Assembly: GCA_003508835.1 (NCBI GenBank)
Contig: PUFA01000092.1
Coordinates: 3,286,001-3,350,000, forward strand
Direction of reading: 5' to 3'
Source: Eonycteris spelaea
Taxonomy: Eukaryota > Chordata > Mammalia > Chiroptera > Pteropodidae
DNA length: 64,000 bases
Below, one piece after another: positions 36,878 to 48,154 of the stretch. Below the pieces are notes generated by a model. That model ran no database searches. It was not told the DNA's origin and saw nothing but the letters and a program-made list of their open reading frames with translations. Positions within the stretch are counted from its first letter, which is position 1; each line of letters starts with the position of its first letter. A program made the translations under genes and the position numbers.

Positions 36878-37050
36878 GTTTCATGACATAACTTTGACAC
36901 TTATTGTGTATGACCTAAGCAAGTGACTGAACCTATCTAATCCCCAGTTTCATCATAGGGAAAACCACTGCATTTTTCCCCCTCTGAATACTGACAGAAA
37001 ACAGGCTGGCGCAAAATAAGCAATCATAATATAGCTATTATCATTAGCTT
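36878..37050 (+). mobile_element. MIR SINE
   Basis: 'gtgtatgacctaagcaagtg', 'ctgaacctatctaatcccca' and 'gtttcatcataggga' are the sense MIR core, with a decayed tail. Confidence 0.65.
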
Positions 37051-37429
37051 AGCAATGAAGAAAACAAAATTTGTCTTCAATGTGTATAGATCATGATTAA
37101 AGAACTAATCCCGGATCATTTCTGTAGCAGAAAAAAAGAGTGGATAAATGTGTTTACTGTTTCAATATATACCTGTATTCCAAACAAGAGTTTTTTCTCT
37201 ATGTGCTTCATTGACACTAGCAATTAAAATTTTAAATATCAAAACTGCGTTTGAATTCTTCAAGTCCTAAATTTCACAGCAGCAGCAAGCCTGGCTCATG
37301 AGAGCTTTGTTTCAGAGATTTGGCATACATGTTGCATACATACATCCATATCTGAGACTAAGAATTTCTGAAATTTCTCAAAGAGTTTTTTCAGAGAAAA
37401 TAGGATGTCAGTAAGTTTCAAAAATAAAA

Positions 37430-37530
37430 AATAGAAGGATAAGGAAGAGGAAAAGAAGTGTGAGGTAAAAGAACAAGAAGGAGAAAGAGGAGGAAGAGGT
37501 GGAGACAGATAAAGAAGAAAGGAGAGTTAC
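37430..37530. repeat. Purine-rich (GGA/GAA) tract
   Basis: Low-complexity purine strand dominated by GAA, GGA and AGG. It could form triplex DNA. No coding meaning. Confidence 0.8.
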
Positions 37531-37596
37531 CAAATAAGTAAATGATTTTTGGAAGAAACAACACATTTCTTTACTAAGTCTTAATATTCTATAATC

Positions 37597-37815
37597 CAGC
37601 AGCGCCCAACCTTTTTAGCACCAGGGACCAGTGCTCCTATGAGAACCTAGTACCTGATGATCTGAGGTGGACACGAGGCTATGACGCTAGTGCTGCAGAG
37701 CAGCTGTGAATACAGAAGCTGCTTCGCTCTCCAGCTGATCACCTCCGACTATGAGGCCCAGTTCCTAACACGCCACTGACTGGTACTGGTCTGTGGCCTG
37801 GGGTTAGGGCCCCTG
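37597..37815 (+). mobile_element. MER1-like hAT element
   Basis: A 219-bp non-autonomous hAT element. The left terminus reads 'cagcagcgcccaacctttt' followed by 'agcaccagggaccag'. The right terminus ends 'ggggttagggcccctg'. Both match the ends of MER1-type (Charlie-related) elements. Flanking 8-mers CTATAATC (37589-37596) and CTATAGGC (37816-37823) agree at six positions, consistent with the 8-bp TSD of hAT elements after some decay. The middle is shorter than a full MER1. It lies 12 bp from a second, oppositely oriented copy. Confidence 0.7.
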
Positions 37816-37827
37816 CTATAGGCTATT

Positions 37828-37960
37828 TAGGGATCCCCAACCTAGGCCACAGACTAGTACCAGGCTACAGAGCAGGAGGTGAGCGGCCAGTGAGTGAGCA
37901 AAGCTTCACATGTATTTGCAGCCGCTTACCAGTGCCAAAAGGATGGAGACTGCTGAGTAG
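37828..37960 (-). mobile_element. Second MER1-like hAT, inverted
   Basis: It starts 'tagggatccccaacctaggc', the right-hand terminus of the same hAT type read from the opposite direction. It continues 'aggaggtgagcggccagtga' and 'tgtatttgcagccgcttacc', then loses similarity at about 37960. With the neighbour at 37597-37815 it forms an imperfect inverted repeat centred near 37822. Confidence 0.6.
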
Positions 37961-39430
37961 AATATCCCAAACTATATGATCGTGGAAACTTTTATTTTCT
38001 TTTTAGTGGCGCCTACTCCATTGACCACTCAATTTTTTTGCAGTTGGCAGTTAACCCTTTTTCCATTAAAAAAAAAAAAAGTGCGGTTCACTGCCAGTGT
38101 CAATTTAATGTCACGTGTAGAGAAATGCTGCCTTTTCTAGGATTTGACATTTTCAGTGATCGAGAATTACGTTTTGTAAATGGAAATATCGCTACTAAAA
38201 ACAGAATGCTATAAACAGAAAGATGACATTTGTTTCCAAAGACTATCGATATGCTAGAGTTTGTGGCAAATTCTGGGGGAAAAGGTTAAGACTGTAATTC
38301 ATGAATTTTCTCGGGTAAACGCCGCAGCTGCAAGAGCCACCAGTGACTATTCTCAGGACAAAACAGGAAAAGGGTTTCCTAAACAGAGGCAACGGAGTTT
38401 AATTGAGTCACCAAATTCCTACTTCGAGATTTTCACAGAACCAGACTTGCAGTCCTATATCCTTCAGAAGGTCACAGTTAATACTAGAAAATCATATCAT
38501 AGAACTTGTTTAAACTTATTCCTTATTGATACTAAGCAGCATTTGTCTATCACATTAATAGGAATAATACATAAATACATGACCTTATTCAAACATGGTA
38601 TTTTCCCTACTTGCCTGTTTGCATCAACATATACCGAATGTGTTGTGTGGCTTTTGGTGTCTCTGTGTCATCATGCTTCTGAGTGGTGTATGCCAGGCTG
38701 GTCCCATCTTTCGCAACTGTCTTCCAACATCTAATGTTCATGTCTTGAGGGATCTGTTGTAGTTTTCTTTTCAACTAAATTTGTCATCATTGATTGGATA
38801 CCCTTGTGTCGCATGAGTGTGTGTCTACAGACTGATAGTTTTTAAGTTTGCTTGAATGATCTCACAGGTGTAAGCTTTAAAACCTTCTCCATGGATATTC
38901 AACTAGGACCAAATAATATCCAGCAACTTCAACTTGATTTATATTGCACTCTTGAAGTATACAGGAAAGCCACCAAATTATGTACTATGAACTATTAGAA
39001 TTGGGATGGACTTTGGGGTCATTTTGCTTTATACTCAACGAATGAAGGAATCAATTTATCCTATTAGCCTGATAAACCATCTATTCTTAAGAGTAAAAAT
39101 ATCCAATGATAGTGACTCATATTGTAAAAGAAGTTCTAATACCATTATTAGAAGTTGTGTTACAATTTTCCTTCTCATGTTGAAATATAAATATATAATT
39201 TATATCCTTTAGTCCTTCTTCTCTTATCTGGAGAAAAAAAGAAAAAAAAAATCTAACCCCGATTCTTTTACTTGACATGTATTGAGCTTGAAAAAGTTAC
39301 CTGTAAAAATCCTCCTGAAGCAATAGGTAAATGCTTTTTAATCCCAAACGCTACATTTGGTGGCACTTTATAGTAAAAAATAAAAAGCAAGCATAAAAGA
39401 GAGAGTTTTGAAGTAATGGAGAAGTGATCT
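37961..39430. other. Unassigned DNA with a 157-codon open frame
   Basis: A frame open from 38261 to 38734 (plus) encodes 157 residues with no domain, signal or membrane pattern that I recognise. A frame this long can arise by chance in 64 kb. CpG-containing words (for example 'aacgccgcagctgc' at 38318) make it locally distinct. No transposon or exon call is supported. Confidence 0.35.
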
Positions 39431-39439
39431 CAGTTTCTT

Positions 39440-39620
39440 TAAGTCTTTAAACATAGGATGCAAGGCCTTCCACGATCTATTACCCTCTAATACATAGGTC
39501 GATGAAACATTTGTGGCATACAATGATTGCTTTCATCTCCGCTCCAGCTTTTACCATTTGCCTTTCATAACCTATCATCCTGCAATAAAATTAGACCCTT
39601 CCTTTCCCCTTCCTCATCCA
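39440..39620 (+). mobile_element. L2 LINE fragment
   Basis: 'ggatgcaaggccttccacga', 'tctattaccctctaatacat', 'tccgctccagcttttacc' and 'ccttcctttccccttcctca' follow the L2 block around 'tgcaaggccctgcatgatctgg'. Confidence 0.6.
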
Positions 39621-39639
39621 ATGGTCTTATATTGTGGAA

Positions 39640-40195
39640 GAAGGCTCTGAAAAGACATAGACAACAGGAAGCGCATGATGGTGGTATGACTCTGATTTTA
39701 GATGGCACAAAGGGTAATTTCAGAAGATTTAGAAAATGGCTAAGTAACTACATAACAATGCTTGTGTCTCTGAAACTATATGGTCAGTTGGAAGCAGCGT
39801 CATATTTATAGTTAACTTTTTGGCAAGTCATTTATCATGCTTTGGTTAAGAGACTGGCATATGTTGTGTGGAGTCCAAATTGTGCTTTCAAATCCATCTA
39901 CATGTCTAATTCAGTCAGTGGAATACCTTCTAAATTTTGTGCCTGATATTCACTATTCATTTTTATGAAGTTTCGAGTTCTCTTGCTGCTATTTCTTTCT
40001 TTTGCGTGTTTCCATGGGTATTTGAGAGGAAATTTGGAAGAATGTGCTTGTCTATCTGGCACCACACTAACCAGACACTCCCTATCACCCACACACACCA
40101 CACAAACATAAGTTCCATCTGTTTAAAAATTCATCATGATTCTTTCCAAGAATTCACACAAACTTAAGAAACACAAAAACATACAATGTCAGTTC
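39640..40195. other. Unassigned DNA
   Basis: No recognised repeat. The 94-aa frame at 39527-39811 overlaps the L2 remnant and is accidental. Confidence 0.4.
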
Positions 40196-40197
40196 TG

Positions 40198-40285
40198 GAA
40201 GAAACTCTAGAAATTATTTAGAGTAATTACTTCATTTTATAGTTAATGCCAAGAGAGATTAAGTAACACAATGTCATTTTCTTAT
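40198..40285 (-). mobile_element. MIR SINE fragment, antisense
   Basis: 'acttcattttatagttaatg' and 'gagagattaagtaacacaat' fit the antisense MIR core. Confidence 0.5.
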
Positions 40286-40289
40286 ATTC

Positions 40290-42130
40290 ACTTTTATATA
40301 GTTTTCTAGTATCTGGTCACCATTGACCCGTTTTCTCACATTTTATATTCTCCAAGATTTTTTCAAAACATACTAATACTTAGCACCAAGATTTTATCTC
40401 AATTTTTTTAAAAGTCCTAGGATTTAAACATATTCTTTATGCTCATTTTTATTGGATTTTTCTATTCCCCTTTAATGTATGTTTCTACTTGAGCCATTTT
40501 TGAAGAGCACCCCTTACTAGACAGAGGCACTAAAATATGAGTACTGTTGTCATTTATTAATTTCTCTGCTTGTCCCAAGAAGCAGACCTATCCCTCCCTT
40601 GATATTATTCCTGTTCTAGTAATGCTGTAAGGCGAGTTACATTGTTATGTGTGCATAGGCTGTGAGACCATCTTAACACCAATATTAAAATTCATATTAT
40701 TCTTGCATGTCATACCAGAGCATTGTTTCCCAAAATAAACAACTGATTTGTAAAAATGACTTGATAAGACTTCCAATATCAAATCAATGAGGGTTACTGC
40801 ATACTATATAATTCTTCTTAAAAATTATACTGCACATTAGCATATAAAAGACCATTAAGTCGTTATAATATACTCCAAGCATGAAAATTCATACTCTTCC
40901 AAATTTCATGAAAACTCCTATAGAAAATGCAATAGTAGATATTCTATCCACATTTTGCTTATATTTTATTTATATTTGAACTTATTAGAAAATTTATTTT
41001 ATAAGCTTACTTATTTCCTCTAATACCTAAACTTTCTAGGTTTTTAGAATTTGAAATTTTATGAAATTTTAATTTTGAATTCCAATCGTTATTTAGCTAT
41101 ATTCTCCCTTTAAAATATCTAACACTATCATTACATATATATCTTTTGCTCTCAATTTTATGAAAAATACTTCATGATATCCTAGGAATTATGTCTGACT
41201 CTGTAGAGAATAGATTTTTTTTCACTAATCAATATTAAGTTTTAAAAAATGTTTAAATATCATGGAGACCCTTCTGTGTTTTGGATTTGGGAACAACAAT
41301 TTAATACAAATTTTAAATAGAAATAAGCTTATGTGTTGCTATATTTTAAAAAAGCATTCCAACTAATAAGTTAGTATATAACTTTTATATGGCAGAAAAT
41401 AGGTGTGATCCCAAACAGAATCAAACAATTATTATGAACTGCTATTATGGCAAAGCACTGTACGCTAAGATATGAGGCTACGGAAACATTTGAAACTTAT
41501 GTTTCCTGTTCCCCACATTCTCTTTGTCTATTTGAAAAGTTGCCAACTAAACATATGTTATTAAATAGGAATAAAGGTTTTAATAACTCCATAAAAGTAA
41601 ATGGAAGGGATGCTACAGTTCGCACTGAGATTATTGAAGGAATTACTGCAATAATTTATATGGACATTATAAAATTGATTTTAAATATCTAATAGAAATG
41701 AAATAGAATATGACAAATATTTAATTTTTAATATATATGATAAAATCACTGGAAAGCCATCAATCTTAGTAGTACCTCTATCCAGAGAAGTGTTGCCATT
41801 ATTGCAATATTTGTCAAGATAAGTCTATTCATTTTAATTGGAATTTCCCGTCAATCTCAGGAATTCTTTAGAAGACATTTTCCCCCAATGGTGACTTTCT
41901 GAATGGTTGATTTAAAATATTGGCCCTAACTAAATGGAAGGTTAGTTTTTTTATTTTTTTCCTGAAAATATATTAAGAATTAAATGAATTAGAAACTAAA
42001 TCAGGAATTTAAAACATGAAATAGAGAAAAAGCATAACAACATGACAATGGTAATTTTAAGTTGCACAAACTGATGACTTTGGATTTTTATTTATCAATT
42101 CATTTTTTAGTACATTGCTATTGCTGCCAA
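40290..42130. other. AT-rich DNA, nothing recognised
   Basis: About 1.8 kb of AT-rich sequence. The 81-aa frame at 41447-41692 has no recognisable domain. Confidence 0.45.
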
Positions 42131-42134
42131 TCTT

Positions 42135-42330
42135 CTTTAGGAATAAAGGAACCTAGAGCTAAACTACTGCAGACAAATCACCTAACCTCTTTTATCCACA
42201 GTTTTCTTATGTAAAGTGAACATAATAACAATTCTTAATTTCTAATGAAGTGATGACAATCAAATGAAATAATTAAGGAAAGTGCTCAGCAAGCTCCTTT
42301 ATCAAAGGGTAACTATTATGATTGTTTTAC
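42135..42330 (+). mobile_element. MIR SINE
   Basis: 'cagacaaatcacctaacctc', 'cacagttttcttatgtaaag', 'tgaagtgatgacaatcaaat' and 'gaaagtgctcagcaagc' follow sense MIR to its 3' part. Confidence 0.7.
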
Positions 42331-42334
42331 TATA

Positions 42335-43085
42335 ACAAAGGAACTGCTGTTTACATAATACTCTGTTTCAGCAATGTATCTGATGAACTTCATGATTCCC
42401 TTGTGGAAAAAATGTATGTGATCTGGATAAAGAATAACTATGTGGATCATGCTGGTTGAGCAAACTATAGCCAGAAAGCAATATTGATCATGGATCTTTG
42501 TCGCTATGAAGGAGGTAAACTGCAGGGTTCTGCCCTTGGCCTGTCCTGTTCAACAGTTTCACCAATAAAATTAAAGAAAACATAGGCATATATTTACCTA
42601 ATATATTACATTACCCAAAGTTGAAAAAAAACAATTCACATATGAAATGACAGAATATGAGATCTCAATGACAAATGGTAAATAAATGTTAAATGTGATA
42701 AGAAGACATAAACTGAAACTAATAAGATTATGTATATTTAAAATGTGTATTATATACATACAGCAAGGGGGAGAAATTGACAGAAAAAAAAAGCTTTTAT
42801 TAGAGATATTTTTTTTTTTTTTTAGTTTGAAATTTATATTATTTAGAGTTAGGTTACCTGCTACAACAAACTGAACCAAAACATATAATGATTCAAACAC
42901 ATTCCAAAACGGTGTACTGATCAGTAAATATGTGACTCTACAATAAATCTTAAATCAGGTCCTATTTTTAAAACAATTGATCTAAAATAATTCTATCATC
43001 TTATAGATTATCTTAACCATTGACATATGTTAACAGGACACAATATCATATCTAAACTCAAAATCATATTATATGTCAAATCAAT
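42335..43085. other. Unassigned AT-rich DNA
   Basis: A poly(T) run sits at 42811-42824. The frames at 42598-42900 (minus) and 42686-42874 overlap each other and are low-complexity. Confidence 0.4.
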
Positions 43086-43575
43086 TTCCTAAACTTGGCA
43101 ACACATTGAAATCACATCAGGAATATCTAAAAAAAAAAAAATGCTTCCTGATAGCAATAAAGATAATAATAATCACCAAATATTAGAGGTCAGCTTGCAA
43201 TGTTTATGCATCACAAGGTAGATTCAGTTATCATAATGAGCAGCAAGACTGCTGCTCAACCAGGGTGCCAGATCCACCAGCAGCTATGATAATAGTATAC
43301 AGAGTACAGTGTCCAATGTAAAATAGATGAGCAATAAACTAGGGAAATCTTTATCTATTACAATGAATGGAAATGAAGAATAAACAATTGGAAGTCTGAG
43401 ATTAGCTGCTCCAATAAGATGTTTCAATACTTGCCCAGTTTCTGGGCTTCAGCCATTTTTAGACTGGAAACCACTGACTGGAGGAAAGTCCAAGTCCTCA
43501 GAAGAAAGGACCCTGCAACACCACAGAAGGTTTACGTGATGATGATCTCCCAGTCCCTCCACAATGAGTGAACAT

Positions 43576-44124
43576 ACAGTAGGCCCTGTTACTGACAAGG
43601 GATTCATTCCAAGACCCCCAGTGGATGCCTGAAACCACAGATAGCACCAAACCTACATATACTGTTTTTTCCTATACACACAAATCTATGATAAAGTTTA
43701 ATTTATAATTAGGCACAGTAAGAATTTAACAACAATAATTAATAAAATTAAAAACTTGTAACAATTTACTGTAATAAAAGTTATGTAAATGGCTTTGGGG
43801 TCATTATTAATTAAAATTAGGGCTACTTGAACATAAGTTCTGAAATACTATGATAATCGATCTGATATCCAACATCACTACTAAGTGACTAACTGACAGG
43901 GAGCATATACCATGTGGATACTCTGGATGAAGGGATGATTCACATCCTGGATGAAGGGATGATTCACAAGATATTATCGTGCTACTCAGAACAGTGCACA
44001 ATTTAAACTTTATAGATTGTTCATTTCTGGAATTTTACATTTAATATTTTCAAACCCCAGTTGAACTATGGGTAACTAAAACCATCGAGAGTGAAACTAC
44101 AGATAAGGAGAGACTACTCTATAC
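43576..44124 (+). mobile_element. Tigger-type (pogo/TcMar) non-autonomous transposon
   Basis: A cut-and-paste DNA transposon of about 549 bp with inverted ends: 'cagtaggccctgttactgac' at the left and 'aaggagagactactcta' at the right, each next to a TA dinucleotide as expected of this superfamily. Diagnostic interior blocks are 'cccccagtggatgcctgaaa', 'gataaagtttaatttataat', 'aggcacagtaagaatttaac', 'ttcatttctggaattttaca' and 'gggtaactaaaaccatcgag'. It lacks transposase. A 24-bp tandem duplication lies at 43923-43970. It sits inside the ERV remnant and therefore inserted later. Confidence 0.8.
43923..43970. repeat. 24-bp tandem duplication in Tigger
   Basis: Two copies of a 24-bp unit beginning ctggatgaagggatgattca, starting at 43923 and 43947. 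It produces a repeated ESSLHP peptide in the minus-strand shadow frame. Confidence 0.85.
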
Positions 44125-44589
44125 TGTAGAATGGAGAATATCCAGACTTCTCTACTGGAGATATGGTCCAAGCTGGCCTAAGGATCTGAAATGCCATCAT
44201 GGTCCTCCTGTTAGTGGTGAGGGAGGGTAAGGGAAAGGCATGGTACAGGAATCATGAGAAGCCCTGGCCACTGATTCAAGCTCACAGTGAGTCTCATTAC
44301 ATCCATATACCTACTAGGTGGTTATTTTCCTGGTCTCCAAATATATGGTTAAAATGGAAAATTAATCATTGGCAAAATCCCCATATTGGGTTCTTACTCC
44401 AAAAGTAAGAGTTTATTATAGCAGGAAAGTCAAGTGGAAAATTCTGAAACCCCATCCCTTGACATGATACTAAATCAAAAACAATACTGTATCTCAGAAG
44501 AAATTACAGAAATTAATGTCACTATTAAACATCTAAGAGAAACAAAGATTGTGCTCCTATTGAAATACCATTTAATTTCCCAGTCTTTC

Positions 44590-46540
44590 CCTCTATAATA
44601 CCCAGATGGGTCCTGGAGGGTAACAGCTGACGACTGCAAACTCAAACAAATTGTAACTATCCAGCTATTATGCACATGTAGCATCTTTGATAGAACAGAC
44701 TAACATGGCCTCAGGAATGTAATATGATGACTTTGTTTTTCTATATGCTTCATTTTCCAAAATTATCAGGAAAGACAGAGTTCGCATTCAATGGGAGAAA
44801 GAAAGGATACATTTAAAGCCTTGTCCAAAAGCTATGTTAACAGTCCTGCCCTGTCATCAAATAGTCCAAAAATTACCTGGACCATCTATCCGGAACTTCT
44901 GGAAAACATCATGCTAGTTCACTTTAAAGATGATATCACTTTAATCAGAAAAAAAAATAATCAATGAGAAGTATTTTGGATGCCTTGGTAAAATAAATGC
45001 ATTCCACAGTGTAAAAGATAAATTCTACAAAGATTTAGATACCTATTGCATCAATGAATATTTAACGGTCCCTTAATAAGAGGTATACCATAACCTCCCC
45101 CCTCAAAGTAAAATTCAGATGATCACATTGGCATTTTCCACCTCTAGGAGACCTGGTAGGCCTCTTCACACATTGGAAGCAAAATAATCCATATTTGGAA
45201 ATACAGCTCCAACATACTTACCAACTGACATTGAAGGCTGCCAGCTTTCTATGACAGGTCCAGGCTGTAGCACAAGCAGCCCTTTCAGATGGGCCATATG
45301 AATCAAAAGACCTTGTGATTAGAGGTACTGGTGGTAGAAAATTCTGCTGCATAGAATTTATAGCAAGTCCCAACAGGAAAATCAGAATTGAGGCCCCTTA
45401 GAGTTCTGGGGCAAGACCATGCCATCTTCACAGAAACTATTACACCACTGAATAAACCATTAACTATAATACCACTGGGTTCTGGTGGACAAAAATCAAG
45501 TGAACCTGCAGCCAGAACTGTATTAGTTGGATTTTTTCAGGCCTACCAAATCACATGGTTGGGAAAGTCAAGTAGTAATCATAATAAAATGGAAATGACA
45601 CACGCAGAATGGGCATAACAGGACCAGAGAGCACAAATAAACTATATAGACCCTTATTTCATCCACTATATTACTAGCTTTTCTTCCTCAGTTCACAACT
45701 GATGGAAGTGAACAAGAGGCAAGTTGGTTCACATATGATTCAACTCTGATTTGCTATAAGCCAAAATATTAAGTACTGCTGTAGTACAGTTCTACTTGGT
45801 GGTGTCTCTGAAAGACAGCAGAGGGGTAATCCACCCACAGGAAAGTGCTTTGGGCTGTGCATCTGGTCATCAATTCATGTATAAAAAGTACCCTGAACTA
45901 GGAATATTATATGGATTTATAGACAGTAGAAAATGGCTTGACTTGTTGGTCAAGGACCTGGGAGGGGGAAAAAAAAAAACTGAAAGAGTATGGACAAGAG
46001 GCATGTGGATAATCTACAGAGCAGAGAAAGTGTGAAGATATTTTTGTGATATGTAATTCCCTACCAGAGAGCATTCACTACCAGGAAAACATATCTGGCT
46101 GCTGCCACTGCTGAATGTCCAACCTGCCATCTAGAGAGACCAACACAGAGTCGTCACCTAGTAGGCCATCTACTATTCCTTTAGTAGCCCAATAGCCCCT
46201 TCACGTCAAGTTGACTACATGAACTTGTTCCACTTGGAAGAAGCAGCAATTCATTGGCACATATTCTCTTCTGCCTGTTGTACTGATTCCAATTCCACTG
46301 TCTCAGAGCTGAGAAACTGATTTTTCTGGCACTGCTTCCCACCTAACACTGCACTGGACCAAGTAACTCACTTTATAGAACAGAAGATGAACAGCAAGGC
46401 ATATAAACATGCATCTACCAGTCCTAAAACGTACCATACCATCCAATAGGGCAATGGAATGGACTTCTGAAAGCACAGTTTGGGGTCAACTTGAAGATGA
46501 TACCATGCAAAGTCAGCAATATCCTCCAAATAAAGTATAC
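44590..46540 (+). pseudogene. ERVL-like pol pseudogene (RT, RNase H, integrase)
   Basis: Remains of a retroviral polymerase polyprotein, broken by many stops and shifts. At about 44600 translated words include PDGSWR, the conserved block before the RT palm. At about 44925 'HFKDDI' stands where retroviral RT has its YxDD-type active site, so the metal-binding pair is visible but its context is altered. A segment at about 45240-45600 resembles the connection region. Near 45685 an 'FTTDGSEQEA' stretch fits the first RNase H aspartate block. At about 46100 a cysteine-pair motif (CPTCH) fits the integrase zinc finger, and at about 46360 'DQVTHF' fits the integrase catalytic core. Open pieces such as 45388-45618 and 45796-46035 are parts of it. 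It is not functional. Alternative: another class III ERV. Confidence 0.6.
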
Positions 46541-46944
46541 ATCCTAAATGAACAATGTTTTTGGTGGTTTTTTTTTGGGGGGGGCACTGGGAGGTGTTGT
46601 TGGTTTTTGTTTACCACTAAGTAGAATGCAAAGGTCCATGACCCAAGGCGGTGAAAGCTAGAGGGGCCCTGCTTAGCCTCACTCTCAGTGACTTACTTGT
46701 AGAATTTGGATGCCCATCCTCACCACTCAACTCTGCAGGTATGAAGGCCCTGATTCACCAAAGAGAACATTTCTACCACAGACACAGAAAAAGTCTAGCA
46801 GCAAAGAGAGCAGCATATAAGGAATGGTGACATCGTGGCAGAGAAACTGACGCCAATCATGAGACTGCTGTAGGGCTGCTATTACAGAATAGTGACAGAG
46901 AGGAATACATTTGCAACTGAGATGATACATTGGATATCTCTTGA

Positions 46945-47735
46945 TATCCCTTTCCTAATTTTGATGATATATTGACAATTGTGTAAAAAAATTCATTGCA
47001 GAATTATTTTTTGGTTAACAACAGTTACATCAGTATGGATTTTGCTCATTCTTGGATATCTTTATAAACTAAACTCTGCTCCTTCCTTGGCACAGACTAC
47101 AGCTGATCCCATTAGGGACCTCAGTCACACTACTGCTATACCCGTTTTAAGCTTTGATAAACAGAGTGAAAAATTAGGAGTTCTGAGCCTCATCAGAGGA
47201 TGTCATCTTTGCACTATATAACTGGTAGGGCAAGAGTCTCAAAGTGAAAAAAATGAAGCATAGAATTGTCTTCCCACTGAAATATCTCCTCTTTTAAATA
47301 CAGAGCAATAAGTTGCCTCCAATGCAGCAATGTTGGGTAATATACCACAGGAGAGAAGGTCATGCTGATGAAAGAATCCTAAAAGGAAGTATAATTTCAT
47401 GACTATTCTTGTTTTTCTGACATTTAAAATGCTATGAAGAAAATTACCTACCCCTCAGGCTGAAGAGAGTCCTTTCATAGAAACCCATTTCTCACTGCCC
47501 CATAATCAGTCTACTCACCACTAGGACTAAACTCTTTGTGTCCTTTGAGCTGTTTATGTTGTTACAAAACGTGCATACTCTAAAGTAAAATTTAGATTCT
47601 GAATTATAATTATTTGTATGTCTCTTCCAGGAGAATGTAAACCCTTGATGTAAGAGAGTATCATATTCAGGAATTGAGCCTGGTTCTTATACATTCAAAA
47701 GACCTGATATACATCTGTTGAAATAATAAATGAAT
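46945..47735. other. Unassigned DNA after the ERV
   Basis: An 80-codon frame (46979-47221) starts with a hydrophobic stretch (WILLILGYLY). It could be a scrap of an envelope or a chance frame. No LTR was recognised here. Confidence 0.35.
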
Positions 47736-47739
47736 GAAT

Positions 47740-47740
47740 G

Positions 47741-47783
<43 letters not shown>

Positions 47784-47788
47784 GATAG
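47740..47788. repeat. (GATA)n microsatellite
   Basis: About ten clean GATA units preceded by two TGAA units, which may be the tail of a decayed L2. Confidence 0.95.
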
Positions 47789-47859
47789 AATAAGGTATTT
47801 CAAGTTAGTAGTGTTTTAAAATGTGTATCAGTGATATTTAGAACTCTCTGTACCCTTAA

Positions 47860-48150
47860 ATATAATCATTCCTTTTCAAAATTTTATCCTCAGGAAACGT
47901 TAAGAAAATATTATTCAGACATGTTTAAAATAATTTTTGGAAAAAGACACTTATCACAGCAGAGTAGAATGTAGAAAAAAGCTAAATTTACAATAAAAAG
48001 TAACTAGTTTGGTAAATTACTCTATATTTATATTCTAGGGAACACTATGAAACCATGAAAAGCAATGCTAGTGAAGAACAATGAGAAATTTTCATTATGA
48101 ACTCAGTTAAAAAGCAGATTACTGGTTAAATAAAAGAGGCTATTTCCAAA
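47860..48150 (+). mobile_element. Old L1 3' end fragment
   Basis: 'tttatcctcaggaaacgtta', 'acacttatcacagcagagta', 'tttggtaaattactctatat' and 'gaaaccatgaaaagcaatgc' follow the ORF2 end/3'UTR region of an old L1M-type element ('...ggttaaataaattatggtac...'). It is strongly decayed. Confidence 0.55.
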
Positions 48151-48154
48151 TTTT

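Larger units (their letters stand above)
43180..46940 (+). mobile_element. ERVL-like endogenous retrovirus remnant
   Basis: A degraded internal region of an old retrovirus-like element in sense orientation. Pol-derived sequence is traceable from about 44590 to 46540 (see the pol pseudogene). The left part (43180-43573) and the part after integrase (46590-46940) have compatible composition but are less certain. A Tigger-type transposon interrupts it at 43576-44124. No LTR was identified at either end. Gag could not be traced. The LTR-like pieces elsewhere in the window are too distant and too different to be assigned to it. Similarity to ERVL/HERV16-type pol is recognition from memory. Confidence 0.6.

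Noticed and set aside
39527..39811. 94-codon frame as a host exon
   Set aside because: The first part lies in L2-derived sequence and there is no domain or splice context.
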